A stretch of DNA of 64,000 bases, from positions 372,001 to 436,000 of the forward strand of contig CBDFMI010000006.1 of the NCBI GenBank assembly GCA_965249615.1. Reading direction: 5' to 3'. Position numbers and translations under genes: made by a program. The notes under the pieces were generated by a model. The model ran no database searches, was not told the origin of the DNA, and worked only from the letters and a program-made list of their open reading frames with translations. The DNA is from G963555815 sp965249615 [NCBI: bacterium] (GTDB lineage Bacteria; UBA8248; JACPRG01). Positions 46,094 through 53,688 of the stretch are shown here, piece after piece (the stretch's first letter is position 1; the number at the start of each line of letters is the position of its first letter).

Positions 46094-46406
46094 ACCTAGA
46101 GCAAAGATAGGCCGCAGAAGGGCCGGAGGGTATTTTCTCCTGCTGACAGGCTTTCTCGCCTGCCCCTGCCATTTCCCCATCTTGGTCGCCGTCCTTGGAG
46201 GGACCACCTTCCTTGGCATCCTCCTGCGGGACCATGTAGGGCTTGTCCTCCTCGCATCAGGGCTCTATTTTTTCGGGGCCTTTTTCCTCGGCCTGAAGGT
46301 GCTCCAGAGGGAAGGGGGTGCGCCCATCGACCAGGGAGACCAACAAGGAGAACGCCCCACTCCTCAATTCGAGCCAATGGCCGCAAGACCACAGATTATC
46401 CCCTGA
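46083..46406 (+). CDS. MerE-like small membrane protein
   Basis: This 107-residue protein contains LACPCHFPILVAVLGGTTFLG, closely resembling the conserved TCPCHLPIL segment of the mercury transporter MerE. A second hydrophobic helix follows (VGLVLLASGLYFFGAFFLG), then a polar C-terminus. In MerE the vicinal Cys-Pro-Cys pair moves Hg(II) or methylmercury. No merA, merR or merT is present here. The translational overlap with a TlpA-like protein suggests a role in thiol or soft-metal handling instead; this is inference. Confidence 0.7.
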   Translation: MKDEPRAKIGRRRAGGYFLLLTGFLACPCHFPILVAVLGGTTFLGILLRDHVGLVLLASGLYFFGAFFLGLKVLQREGGAPIDQGDQQGERPTPQFEPMAARPQIIP

Positions 46407-46611
46407 CATTTAGAAAACACGCGCAACCGCCCCGGTCAAATCCCCACAGAGTCGACGAAAAAATTTCAAAGGGCCTGAGAGAGGCCAGTTGAGGGCCTTC
46501 CCACAGGTCCCGGTTCCCCGGCAGGGCTGCCCAAATTTCGTCTCACAAAAGGATGAAAAGGGGTTATAATGCGGTGAGGATCAGGGAGCCGCTCTTCGGA
46601 GGCCTTTTTCA

Positions 46612-47088
46612 ATGGTCCAGAAGATTCTTGTCACCGTCGCCCTCCAGCGCTATCTCGACATGACCCCCCACGCCCTTGTGGCCCGGGACGTGGCCATAGA
46701 CCTGGCCTCCCTTCACAAGGCCAAGCTATTTGTTCTCACCTGCGAGTTCCACCTCGCCCTCATGCCCGAGGGGGAATCGACCGATGCCAAGCTCAAGCGG
46801 TTCATGGCCCCCATTCTGGAAAAAGGGATAGAGGCGGAGGCTCTTCTTCGGGACGGGTCTCCCAGAAAGGTTGTCCTGCAGGTGGCGAAGGAGGTTGGAG
46901 CGGACCTCATCATTATGGGGGCACACAGCAAGCGGGGTATTCTGGACACGAGGCTCGGGGGGACCGCCCGGGTCGTCATCGAGAGCGCTCCCTGCCGGGT
47001 CATCCTGACAGCACCACCCCCCAAGGAGGCGGCCAAGAGCCGAGACCTCATCATCCCCGAGTATCCCTTCATGTTCCCTTACGGCTAA
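46612..47088 (+). CDS. Universal stress protein (UspA family)
   Basis: This 158-residue single-domain protein begins MVQKILVTVALQRYLDMTPH and ends with the ATP-site segment LIIMGAHSKRGILDTRLGGTARVVIESAPCRVIL, the standard G-2x-G-9x-G(S/T) pattern. It is cytoplasmic, and its exact role is not defined by sequence. A TATAAT at 46565-46570 suggests its own promoter. Confidence 0.9.
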   Translation: MVQKILVTVALQRYLDMTPHALVARDVAIDLASLHKAKLFVLTCEFHLALMPEGESTDAKLKRFMAPILEKGIEAEALLRDGSPRKVVLQVAKEVGADLIIMGAHSKRGILDTRLGGTARVVIESAPCRVILTAPPPKEAAKSRDLIIPEYPFMFPYG

Positions 47089-47133
47089 AGAATTACGGGG
47101 TTTGACTGGCCCAGTTGTCGGGACCCTCATCCA

Positions 47134-48027
47134 TCAGTCCATTAAAGTGAAATTCCCCATTCGTTCGTAGGCCCTCATCATCGCCTCGATACCCAGCCCC
47201 CCTCCCCCTTCCTCAGCCTGGACTGCCCGGAAGAGCACTTGCGCCAGAGCTGTGCCGGGAAGGGGCAGGTTCAGGCGCTTTGCCGCTGAGAGAACGATGT
47301 CGAGGTCTTTTTGCATCAGATGGATCTTGAAGGAGGGTTTCCAATCCCTTTCGATGACCTTCTTTCCTAAGTGTTCAAAGGCCCAGGAGTTTCCCGCCCC
47401 GCCTGTCAGCGCATGATGCATGGTGTTGAGGTCTATCCCCGTACGGTGGCAGAGGGACAGGGCCTCAGCCATGGCGATCTGGTTGACCGCGCAGAGGATC
47501 TGGTTGCAGGCCTTGAGGACCTGGCCGCAGCCAGGGGCGCCGGTGTGCGTGATGCGGCTCCCCATGGCCTGCAAGATGGGAAGACATCGCTCGAAGGTCT
47601 CCTTCTTTCCACCGACCATGATGGTGAGAGTCCCTTCAACAGCTCCTGACCGGCCCCCGCTCACGGGTGCGTCCATCACCTCGACCCCTCGCTCTGCAAA
47701 TGTCTTCGAGAGGGCGCGGACCGTCTCTGAGGGGATGGTGCTCATGTCGATGATGACCTGGCCAGGCTTCGCGGAGCGGATGACACCCTTCGGTCCGAGG
47801 AGGACCTCCTCCACATCCGGGGCGTCGGTGACCATGGTGATGACGGTCTCCGCATGGGCCCCCACCTCCTCGGGGGAGGCCGACTCCTTCGCACCCGCCG
47901 CCACGACCTCCTTCGCCTTCTCCCGCGTCCGGTTGTAGACGTAAAGGGAGAACCCCTTTCGAAGGAGGTTCAGGGCCATGGGTTTCCCCATGATCCCAAG
48001 GCCGATGAATCCTACCGTCCCCTTCAT
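47134..48027 (-). CDS. Beta-hydroxyacid dehydrogenase, tartronate semialdehyde reductase/3-HIBDH family
   Basis: This 297-residue NAD(P)-dependent enzyme has the Rossmann start VGFIGLGIMGKPMALNLLRKG, the substrate-binding DAPVSGGRSGAVEGTL and the catalytic-Lys motif GAPGCGQVLKACNQ. The C-terminal helical domain includes MQKDLDIVLSAAKRLNLPLP. The family reduces tartronate semialdehyde to glycerate (GarR) or oxidises 3-hydroxyisobutyrate. The nearby glycolate oxidase genes favour the glycolate/glyoxylate reading, in which glyoxylate goes to glycerate, but the substrate is not proven. Confidence 0.88.
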   Translation of the reverse strand: MKGTVGFIGLGIMGKPMALNLLRKGFSLYVYNRTREKAKEVVAAGAKESASPEEVGAHAETVITMVTDAPDVEEVLLGPKGVIRSAKPGQVIIDMSTIPSETVRALSKTFAERGVEVMDAPVSGGRSGAVEGTLTIMVGGKKETFERCLPILQAMGSRITHTGAPGCGQVLKACNQILCAVNQIAMAEALSLCHRTGIDLNTMHHALTGGAGNSWAFEHLGKKVIERDWKPSFKIHLMQKDLDIVLSAAKRLNLPLPGTALAQVLFRAVQAEEGGGGLGIEAMMRAYERMGNFTLMD

Positions 48028-48112
48028 GAGCGCCTCCCGGCCTTTGGCCTGTCTTCGTGATACGGGTGCTCATCATAGAAGAGAGTCATCAAGAGACCGT
48101 CTCCCTAGAAGA

Positions 48113-48883
48113 TTAGAAGAGTGCGCGGGACTGCCCGCCGTCCACGTTGATGCAGGCCCCGTTGATGAGGCTCCCCCGCTCGGAGGCCACGAAGGCGACC
48201 ACGGCCCCGATCTCCTCCTGACGCCCGAATCTCCCGAAAGGCATCTCCCTTCGGACGAAATCGGCGATCCCCTCGGGGTCGGCCTTCTGTTTCCGCCACC
48301 AGCTTCCGCCTTCAAAGAGGATGGACCCCGGGGCAATGCTGTTCACCGTGACGCGGTCATCCTTGAGGGCCCGGGCCGTGTGTTTGGTGAAGGCGATGAT
48401 GGCCGCCTTGGTGGAGATATAGGTGGCGTTGCCCCCCCACTCCCGGCCGAAGATGGAGGCGATGTTGATGATCCGGCCAAACCCCCTGTTTTGCATCTCT
48501 GGGAGGACCCGCCGCGTGAGGCGCACCGCCGTGAAGAAGTTGATCTCAAAGGCGAGGTGCCAGGTGTCGTCCTCGGCTTCCAGGTTTCCCCCGGGTTTAG
48601 ACCCACCAATATTGTTGATGAGGATATCGACCCGACCAAACTCCTTGAGAGTCTCCTCGGCGAAGAGCTCGGCCTCCTTCGGCTGGCTCACGTCTCCCTG
48701 GAGGACAAAAGCCTTCACCCCCCGGGTTTCAAATTCCGCCTTGGCACGACTCAGGTCTTCAGCCCCCCGGGCGATAGTGGAGATGTGACAGCCCTCCCCC
48801 GCGAGGGCCAAGGCCGATGCCCGGCCAAGACCCCGGCTAGCCCCGGTGATCATGGCCACCCGATCCTTCAGTCCAAGCTCCAT
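48113..48883 (-). CDS. Short-chain dehydrogenase/reductase
   Basis: This 256-residue SDR has TGASRGLG for NAD(P) binding, NNIGG, the catalytic Ser in INIASIFG, YISTK (Tyr and Lys of YxxxK) and NSIAPGSILFEGG. It ends with GSLINGACINVDGGQ. The ATG at 48881-48883 follows a near-perfect GGAGGACTT site, so longer starts are rejected. It is upstream of the GarR-like gene on the same strand. The substrate is unknown. Confidence 0.9.
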   Translation of the reverse strand: MELGLKDRVAMITGASRGLGRASALALAGEGCHISTIARGAEDLSRAKAEFETRGVKAFVLQGDVSQPKEAELFAEETLKEFGRVDILINNIGGSKPGGNLEAEDDTWHLAFEINFFTAVRLTRRVLPEMQNRGFGRIINIASIFGREWGGNATYISTKAAIIAFTKHTARALKDDRVTVNSIAPGSILFEGGSWWRKQKADPEGIADFVRREMPFGRFGRQEEIGAVVAFVASERGSLINGACINVDGGQSRALF

Positions 48884-49165
48884 AAGTCCTCCGATCCGGT
48901 CTCCTTCGAGAGCGGCGGGAACGTTTGTGAGGACGCACTCCACCCCCGCGGGACCACTCACGCTCAAATCCTTTCTGGACGGCGATCATAATAGTGGATT
49001 TGGGCGGACCTTTCGAGGGAGAACCGACCTGGGGGGCGTCTCCCCCGTCTCGGCTCCCGTTGCCCCAGGCTGCCGATGGGGGTAAACTAGAGGGGATCTG
49101 CCGATCAGATTTCTTTAGGAATTTGGGGTCTTCCATTAGAGTTCTAATTCGTAGGAGGGCTCTTG

Positions 49166-50137
49166 ATGGGAAAAAGGAACCCGTTAGACCTCTCGGCGTC
49201 GGGATATTCTGAGATGAGGGACAATCACTCGACTCCATCCCGCAAGGGAACAAAGGCCATCGGTTTCTTTCTTGTCCTCTGGATGGCGTTTGTCCCTTCT
49301 TTGTCTTCAGGTGAGGACCTGTCGCCAGAGGAGGTGGCCAGGGCTTACGCCCGGGCCCTCTTCGCCCGGGACTTCGCCGATGCCTATCGCTTTGTCTCAG
49401 AGCGCGACCGGGGCCTGAAACCGCAAGAGGAATACCTTCAGGAAAACCTTCCCTTCACAGGTCCAGCCCAGGCGGTGGCCAAAAAGCTCTCCCAGTACAT
49501 AGAATTTGGTCAGGCCGAGACGAAGGAACAAAAATCTTCTCGGACAGTCACGTTGAAGGGCAGGATCCCCGACACCTTTGACCCCGCCCTGATAGACCTG
49601 ATGGACGAGGAGCGCGAGGTGAAGGACGTCGCCGCTGAGACGAAGGCCCGCCTCGATCGGATCGAGGTCCTCAGGGGGACGGGAGAATTCCCCATGCGGG
49701 AGGCGGAGGGGGAGTTCGAGCTGGTCCAGGAGGGATCGGGCTGGAAGATCTCCGCCGGCTGGGAGGAGGCTGTTCTCGTCCGGTTCGGGGGGGAAGTGAA
49801 GATGGACCTCCCCTGGGATTTCTTTCCTCTTCAGACAACCGTCCGGGCGCAACCCGGGGAGACCCTTCAGGTCCTTTATAAGGTGAAGAACCTCTCCAAT
49901 GGGGACATCACAGCCAAGGCCAGGCACATCATCGAGCCGGAGTCTGCCCGACAGTACGTGAACACCATCCAGTGCTTTTGCTTCATCCAGACGACTTTGG
50001 ACGCCGGGGAAGAGGAGGAGTTGCCGTACGTCTTTCAGGTCGATTGGGACGCCCCTGAGGATCTCAAGGAGCTGACCGTTCGCTACGAGTGGTATCCCAT
50101 CGAGCACTTTCAAAGGGAGTGGGACAGCATCCCTTGA
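49166..50137 (+). CDS. Exported fusion of an unknown N-terminal domain with a Cox11/CtaG-like copper domain
   Basis: The ATG at 49166 follows AGGAGGG. An unusually long N-terminus leads to a hydrophobic signal or anchor (IGFFLVLWMAFVPSLSSG). Residues about 50-215 resemble a small NTF2/SnoaL-like secreted domain (LSPEEVARAYARALFARDFA). Residues about 215-323 look like Cox11/CtaG: LQVLYKVKNLSNGDITAKAR, AKARHIIEPESARQYVNTIQ, the copper-binding CFCF (270-273), TTLDAGEEEELPYVFQVDW and LTVRYEWYP. Cox11 inserts CuB into cytochrome c oxidase. The family normally has only a short anchor plus this domain, so the fusion is uncommon. It precedes a DUF4382-like protein and SCO. Confidence 0.8.
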   Translation: MGKRNPLDLSASGYSEMRDNHSTPSRKGTKAIGFFLVLWMAFVPSLSSGEDLSPEEVARAYARALFARDFADAYRFVSERDRGLKPQEEYLQENLPFTGPAQAVAKKLSQYIEFGQAETKEQKSSRTVTLKGRIPDTFDPALIDLMDEEREVKDVAAETKARLDRIEVLRGTGEFPMREAEGEFELVQEGSGWKISAGWEEAVLVRFGGEVKMDLPWDFFPLQTTVRAQPGETLQVLYKVKNLSNGDITAKARHIIEPESARQYVNTIQCFCFIQTTLDAGEEEELPYVFQVDWDAPEDLKELTVRYEWYPIEHFQREWDSIP

Positions 50138-50757
50138 CATATCTGCGGGTTGTCTTCCCGGTAGGCCTGATCAGTCTCGGGGCCTTTTCCGTGGCTCATG
50201 GGGAGGGTGACGATCTCCCCGGCACGTTAGAAGTCCGTCTGACCGACCACCGGGAGGCCATTGAAGACTTCGAAAAGGTCGTCATCAGAGTGGAAGGGGT
50301 CCGCCTTCATCCCGCGGGGCTTCCCCGACGGAAGGGGTGGATAACATTTCCAGCCGAGTTGTCCACAGACCTGAGAAAGCTCACAGATGGCTCTTCGATC
50401 CCCCTCCTTCGAAGGACCATGGAGCCACAGGAGTTTGACGGAGTGGGCATCACGATCAGCACTGTCGAAGGAATTTTGGAGACCGGCGAGGAGCAAGAGA
50501 TCAGGGACCTCACGAGTCCGACGGCCCTGTGTTTTGCCGTGGAGGCTGAGGAGACCGTGGTCCTCACGCTGGACCTGGTCGTCATCGATGTGAGAGACCA
50601 CCCCGGTCGTCCACCCTATGAGCTTCACCTTCGCGAGGCCTTTTTGGGGCTTCATTCGAAGAGGTCCGAGGGTGATCAAGACAGGGTCAGTGTTAGGACA
50701 GGCATCTCTGATCGCTATCGGTCTTTCGCCTCTATCGCCCACCGGAGGAGCATTTAG
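50134..50757 (+). CDS. Exported DUF4382-like protein
   Basis: The probable start is TTG at 50134, which overlaps the preceding stop as TTGA and gives a clear signal sequence (VVFPVGLISLGAFSVAHG). The mature part resembles DUF4382 beta-sandwich domains: LEVRLTDHREAIEDFEKVVI, VEGVRLHPAGLPRRKGW, STDLRKLTDGSSIPLLR and EFDGVGITISTVEG. These occur in secreted or lipoprotein-type proteins of unknown function. It is sandwiched between Cox11-like and SCO genes, so a link to copper or oxidase assembly is possible. Length is 207 residues with this start. Confidence 0.65.
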   Translation: MTYLRVVFPVGLISLGAFSVAHGEGDDLPGTLEVRLTDHREAIEDFEKVVIRVEGVRLHPAGLPRRKGWITFPAELSTDLRKLTDGSSIPLLRRTMEPQEFDGVGITISTVEGILETGEEQEIRDLTSPTALCFAVEAEETVVLTLDLVVIDVRDHPGRPPYELHLREAFLGLHSKRSEGDQDRVSVRTGISDRYRSFASIAHRRSI

Positions 50758-50762
50758 CAGGT

Positions 50763-51437
50763 ATGGGGTCGCTAAAATTTCCGCAAAAGATCGTCTGGAT
50801 CAGCCTCCTTGTCGCAGGTGTGGGCAGTGTGGCGGCGTGGTCGCTGTCCGGCCGGCAAGAGGGCCTGGATGTCTATGGCCAAGTCCCCGGTTTCTCCATG
50901 ATCGAGCGGAGCGGGCGGGAATTCCGACAGGCTGACTTGCAGGGCAAGGTCTGGGTTGCGAATTTCATCTACACCCACTGCCCTGACACGTGCCCTTTCC
51001 AGAACGCTGAGTTGCTGAAAGTCCAGGCGGATCTCGCGGGTGAAAAAGATTTTCGGATTGTCTCCATCAGCATTGACCCGGAGCTCGACACGCCGGAGGT
51101 CCTTTCTCGTTTTGCCGACACCTTGGGCGCTCATCCTGATCGCTGGCTCTTCTTGACGGGCGAGAAGCGGGCGATCTACCGCCTTGCCCAGGAGGGATTC
51201 CGCCTGAGCGTGGTGGACCCCCGAGAAGAGGCGAGAGACCCTGTTTCCCTCCTCAGATTCATTCAACCCAGAGAGGCTTGGGCACATCATCCAGGGCCGA
51301 TTCAACTTTTTGCCCACAGCTCCCGTTTCGTCCTGGTGGATCGCAGAGGGCGGATCCGAGGCTACTACCACAGTGACGAGGCGGAAGATCTCGAGCGACT
51401 TCGCCAAGACGCATTCGTTCTCCTGAGAGGAAAATGA
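50763..51437 (+). CDS. SCO1/SenC-type copper chaperone
   Basis: This 224-residue membrane-anchored thioredoxin-fold protein has an N-terminal helix (IVWISLLVAGVGSVAAWSL) and the copper site THCPDTCPFQN (Cys 73 and 77). The third ligand, a His, is at about 185 in LFAHSSRFVLVDRRGRIRG. VSISIDPELDTPEVLSRF is typical of SCO proteins, which deliver copper to the CuA centre of cytochrome oxidase. It follows the Cox11-domain gene and the DUF4382-like gene in what looks like one operon. Confidence 0.93.
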   Translation: MGSLKFPQKIVWISLLVAGVGSVAAWSLSGRQEGLDVYGQVPGFSMIERSGREFRQADLQGKVWVANFIYTHCPDTCPFQNAELLKVQADLAGEKDFRIVSISIDPELDTPEVLSRFADTLGAHPDRWLFLTGEKRAIYRLAQEGFRLSVVDPREEARDPVSLLRFIQPREAWAHHPGPIQLFAHSSRFVLVDRRGRIRGYYHSDEAEDLERLRQDAFVLLRGK

Positions 51438-51474
51438 TCGTTGGTAGCAGGAACGTCACCCGGGAGCCCCCTGA

Positions 51475-52179
51475 ATGAGTGAAGAGAGCCGGCCAGGCGG
51501 GATCGAGGAAAAAAGTCCTTCAACAAGGGCGAGACGGGGAGAACGCCGCCTCATCGTCATCTTCGTCCTTCTGCCGGTCTTGGCCGCCCTGGGCCTCGCC
51601 GTTCATGGCTTTTTGTTCCGGGACCCGAAAGTCCTGGAGGAGCGGCGTCTCAGGGAACCTCTCCGCGAGGGGATGACGGCGCCCGAATTCACCCTGCCGG
51701 ACCTCAGCGACCACGACATCTCCCTTTCTGACTACCGGGGAAACAAGGTCGTCCTGGTCAACCTCTGGGCGACCTGGTGTCCCCCCTGCATTTGGGAAAA
51801 GCCCCGCCTGGAGCAGCTCTATCAATCCATGGCAGGGGAGGACTTTGAGATTCTGAGTGTCAGCATTGATGCCTTGGGAAAACAGGTCGTCGGACCTTAC
51901 ATCAAGCGAGTCAACGTGACCTATCCCTCCCTCCTCGACACCAGGGGGACAATGAGGCGTCTCTACCGGACCGAGGGCGTCCCCGAGAGCTTTATCGTGG
52001 ACAAAGAGGGTCGACTCGTTAAAAAGGTGACGGGTCCCCTGGACTGGTCGCAAGACGACATCAAAAATTTCTTTATCACCCTCAGCCGTCGGGAGCCCGA
52101 GGGACAAATAAGGGAAGAGGTGAAGGGGCCAAAGCTGGAGGGAGACAGGACGCAGATCTTCGAGGCCCCGCCCCGATAG
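51475..52179 (+). CDS. TlpA/ResA-like thioredoxin-fold protein 3
   Basis: This 234-residue protein has a basic N-terminus, one anchor (LIVIFVLLPVLAALGLAVHG) and a periplasmic domain with APEFTLPDLSDHDISLSDY, NLWATWCPPC (Cys 102 and 105), ILSVSIDALG and the cis-Pro segment TEGVPESFIVDKEG. A polar tail of about 30 residues follows. It lies 37 bases after SCO. TlpA-type proteins keep SCO and CuA cysteines reduced, so a partnership with the adjacent SCO is likely. Confidence 0.88.
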   Translation: MSEESRPGGIEEKSPSTRARRGERRLIVIFVLLPVLAALGLAVHGFLFRDPKVLEERRLREPLREGMTAPEFTLPDLSDHDISLSDYRGNKVVLVNLWATWCPPCIWEKPRLEQLYQSMAGEDFEILSVSIDALGKQVVGPYIKRVNVTYPSLLDTRGTMRRLYRTEGVPESFIVDKEGRLVKKVTGPLDWSQDDIKNFFITLSRREPEGQIREEVKGPKLEGDRTQIFEAPPR

Positions 52180-52197
52180 AAGGTCCCACCCTCGCCC

Positions 52198-52227
52198 AAA
52201 AATCTTTCAGCTACCCGAAAGATTTTT
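52198..52227. terminator. Bidirectional intrinsic terminator
   Basis: AAAAATCTTTC and GAAAGATTTTT form an 11-bp perfect stem around AGCTACCC, with a T-run on either strand. It lies between the end of the SCO/TlpA operon and the end of the leftward gene at 52331. Confidence 0.85.
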
Positions 52228-52330
52228 ACGGATGATCACCTCCCCGCAGCCAGGGCCATGCCTTGCGAGGCGCTTCTTCTCTCTTGAAAGGCGCTTTTCT
52301 TCCCGCTCTAAACTCTAAAACCTAAACCCG

Positions 52331-52873
52331 TCAACCTGGGGAAGGGTTCTTGGCGTCACCCTGACGGTCCCCCGCCGGGGTCGGCACAGCGCCAGCCACG
52401 AAGGGATCCTCCATATGCTTTTGGCGGGTCTCGGCCAGGAGATCCCAGGAGGTCGCGCCCGCCGCCTCGCGGGTCAAGAGGGCGTGACGGCGATGGTCAT
52501 AGAAATCTTCGAAGGCCCCCAGGAGGTTCCCTCTTAGATGGCCGAGGTCGTCCTGGACCCCCAGGAGTTTTCTTTCGAAGGCGGCAAATTGCGCCCCGAA
52601 GGACTCCAGGGTGCGCTGCCGGTGGCCGGCCAGGAGGGCGCCTTCTTGCTCCTGAATCCGGGCCCAGGTCTCCCGGTGCTTGGCGATGACCTCATCGGAG
52701 TAGGAGCGGAATTTCTCCTGAAGCGACGTGAAATCTGTCCGAAGACCGTGGATGGTTTTCTCCCTGGTCTCGATCTCCCGACGCTGCATCCGGTAGACCC
52801 CGAAGAAGGCGAGCGGGAGGCCGACGATGATCAGCGCGGCCTCTAAAAGGTCCTTGAGGGTGGTCAAGTCCAT
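52331..52873 (-). CDS. Membrane-anchored coiled-coil protein of unknown function
   Basis: This 180-residue protein starts MDLTTLKDLLEAALIIVGLP at the ATG 52871-52873 (GAGGA upstream) and has one N-terminal helix (AALIIVGLPLAFFGVY). A long charged helical region follows (ETREKTIHGLRTDFTSLQEK, AQFAAFERKLLGVQDDLGHL), probably a coiled coil, and then a Pro/Gly-rich tail. I do not recognise a family. It stands alone on this strand and converges on the SCO/TlpA operon. Confidence 0.65.
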   Translation of the reverse strand: MDLTTLKDLLEAALIIVGLPLAFFGVYRMQRREIETREKTIHGLRTDFTSLQEKFRSYSDEVIAKHRETWARIQEQEGALLAGHRQRTLESFGAQFAAFERKLLGVQDDLGHLRGNLLGAFEDFYDHRRHALLTREAAGATSWDLLAETRQKHMEDPFVAGAVPTPAGDRQGDAKNPSPG

Positions 52874-53000
52874 AGGAAATGTCCTCAGGCAGGGATGGTT
52901 GGGCAGGGAGAAGAGAAAGACCCCTAGAGGATAGCCGAAGAGGGCCTTCGCAATCAATATAAGAACCAATTTCGGCCAAGCTTGGACGGCGTTTTCATTG

Positions 53001-53036
53001 TATAATTGATGAGGTTACTGGAGTCTTTTCTCCAGT
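53001..53036 (+). promoter_or_regulatory. -10 box and leader hairpin of the UGA-thioredoxin gene
   Basis: TATAAT at 53001-53006 is a perfect -10 element with no good -35. Just after it, ACTGGAG (53017-53023) pairs with CTCCAGT (53030-53036) around TCTTTT, followed by CCTTTT, before the GAGGAGG ribosome site. A leader hairpin or attenuator is possible. Confidence 0.45.
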
Positions 53037-53054
53037 CCTTTTGAGGAGGAAACG

Positions 53055-53609
53055 ATGAAGCCCGCGTTTCGGAGTCTCTTCTGGATCCTGGGAATCTTGG
53101 CCTTCTCTCTGGCCACATTCCTCTTTTTTCCAGGTCGGGCCCACATTTCCGCCTACTCCGAGCTAGGCCAGAAGGCGCCCCCCATCCACAGCGACTTGTG
53201 GCTGAACTCGGAACCCTTGGATTGGTCTTCCCTCCGGGGCAGGGTCGTCCTGGTGGACATGTGGACCTTCGGGTGATTCAACTGCCGTAACGACTTGCCG
53301 CAGTTGGCGGCTTGGCATGAAGAGTTCAAGGATCGGGGTTTGGTGATCATCGGCAATCACGCCCCCGAGTTCTCCTATGAGCGGAAGCTGGAAAACGTCC
53401 GCCAGGCGCTCCAGAAGCTTGGGGTTCACTATCCGGTGTCCCTAGACAACGAGTTTTCGAACTGGAACGCCTACCAAAACCGTTACTGGCCCACCAAGTA
53501 TCTCGTCGACAAGACAGGGGTCATCCGTCACATCCGGATCGGTGAGGGGGGTTACTTCAGGACCAAGAGGATGATCGAGATCCTGCTGGAGGAGGAGTAC
53601 GAGGGCTAA
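53055..53609 (+). CDS. Thioredoxin-fold selenoprotein (UGA read as selenocysteine), membrane-anchored
   Basis: The ATG at 53055 has GAGGAGG upstream. A signal or anchor (LFWILGILAFSLATFLFF) precedes a redoxin domain. Codon 74 is TGA (53274-53276) in VDMWTFG-UGA-FNCRNDLPQL. Relatives have WTYxCxNC here, so the site becomes Sec-Phe-Asn-Cys. The same frame continues AAWHEEFKDRGLVIIGNHAP, WNAYQNRYWPTKYLVDKTG with the cis-Pro, and stops at TAA 53607-53609, giving 184 residues. A 7-bp stem begins two bases after the UGA. It resembles the DipZ-type periplasmic thioredoxin domain and would reduce or exchange disulfides or peroxides outside the membrane. Confidence 0.87.
53279..53306 (+). promoter_or_regulatory. 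SECIS-like hairpin in the thioredoxin-fold gene
   Basis: CAACTGC (53279-53285) pairs perfectly with GCAGTTG (53300-53306) across a 14-base loop, beginning two bases after the UGA at 53274-53276. This fits the location and size of a bacterial SECIS element. Confidence 0.65.
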
Positions 53610-53688
53610 CCGTATTGTTTCCTTCCTGCAACGACGCCATTGAGACGTTTACAAGCCATTATTATCCCTCTTGAGCCGCAGAGAACCC

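Noticed and set aside
46083-46406. A complete mercury-resistance operon
   Set aside because: Only one MerE-like gene is present; merA, merR, merT and merP are not in the window.
47978-48991. 337-codon plus-strand frame opposite the SDR and GarR-like genes
   Set aside because: It spans two convincing minus-strand enzymes and the gap between them, and its translation is low-complexity.
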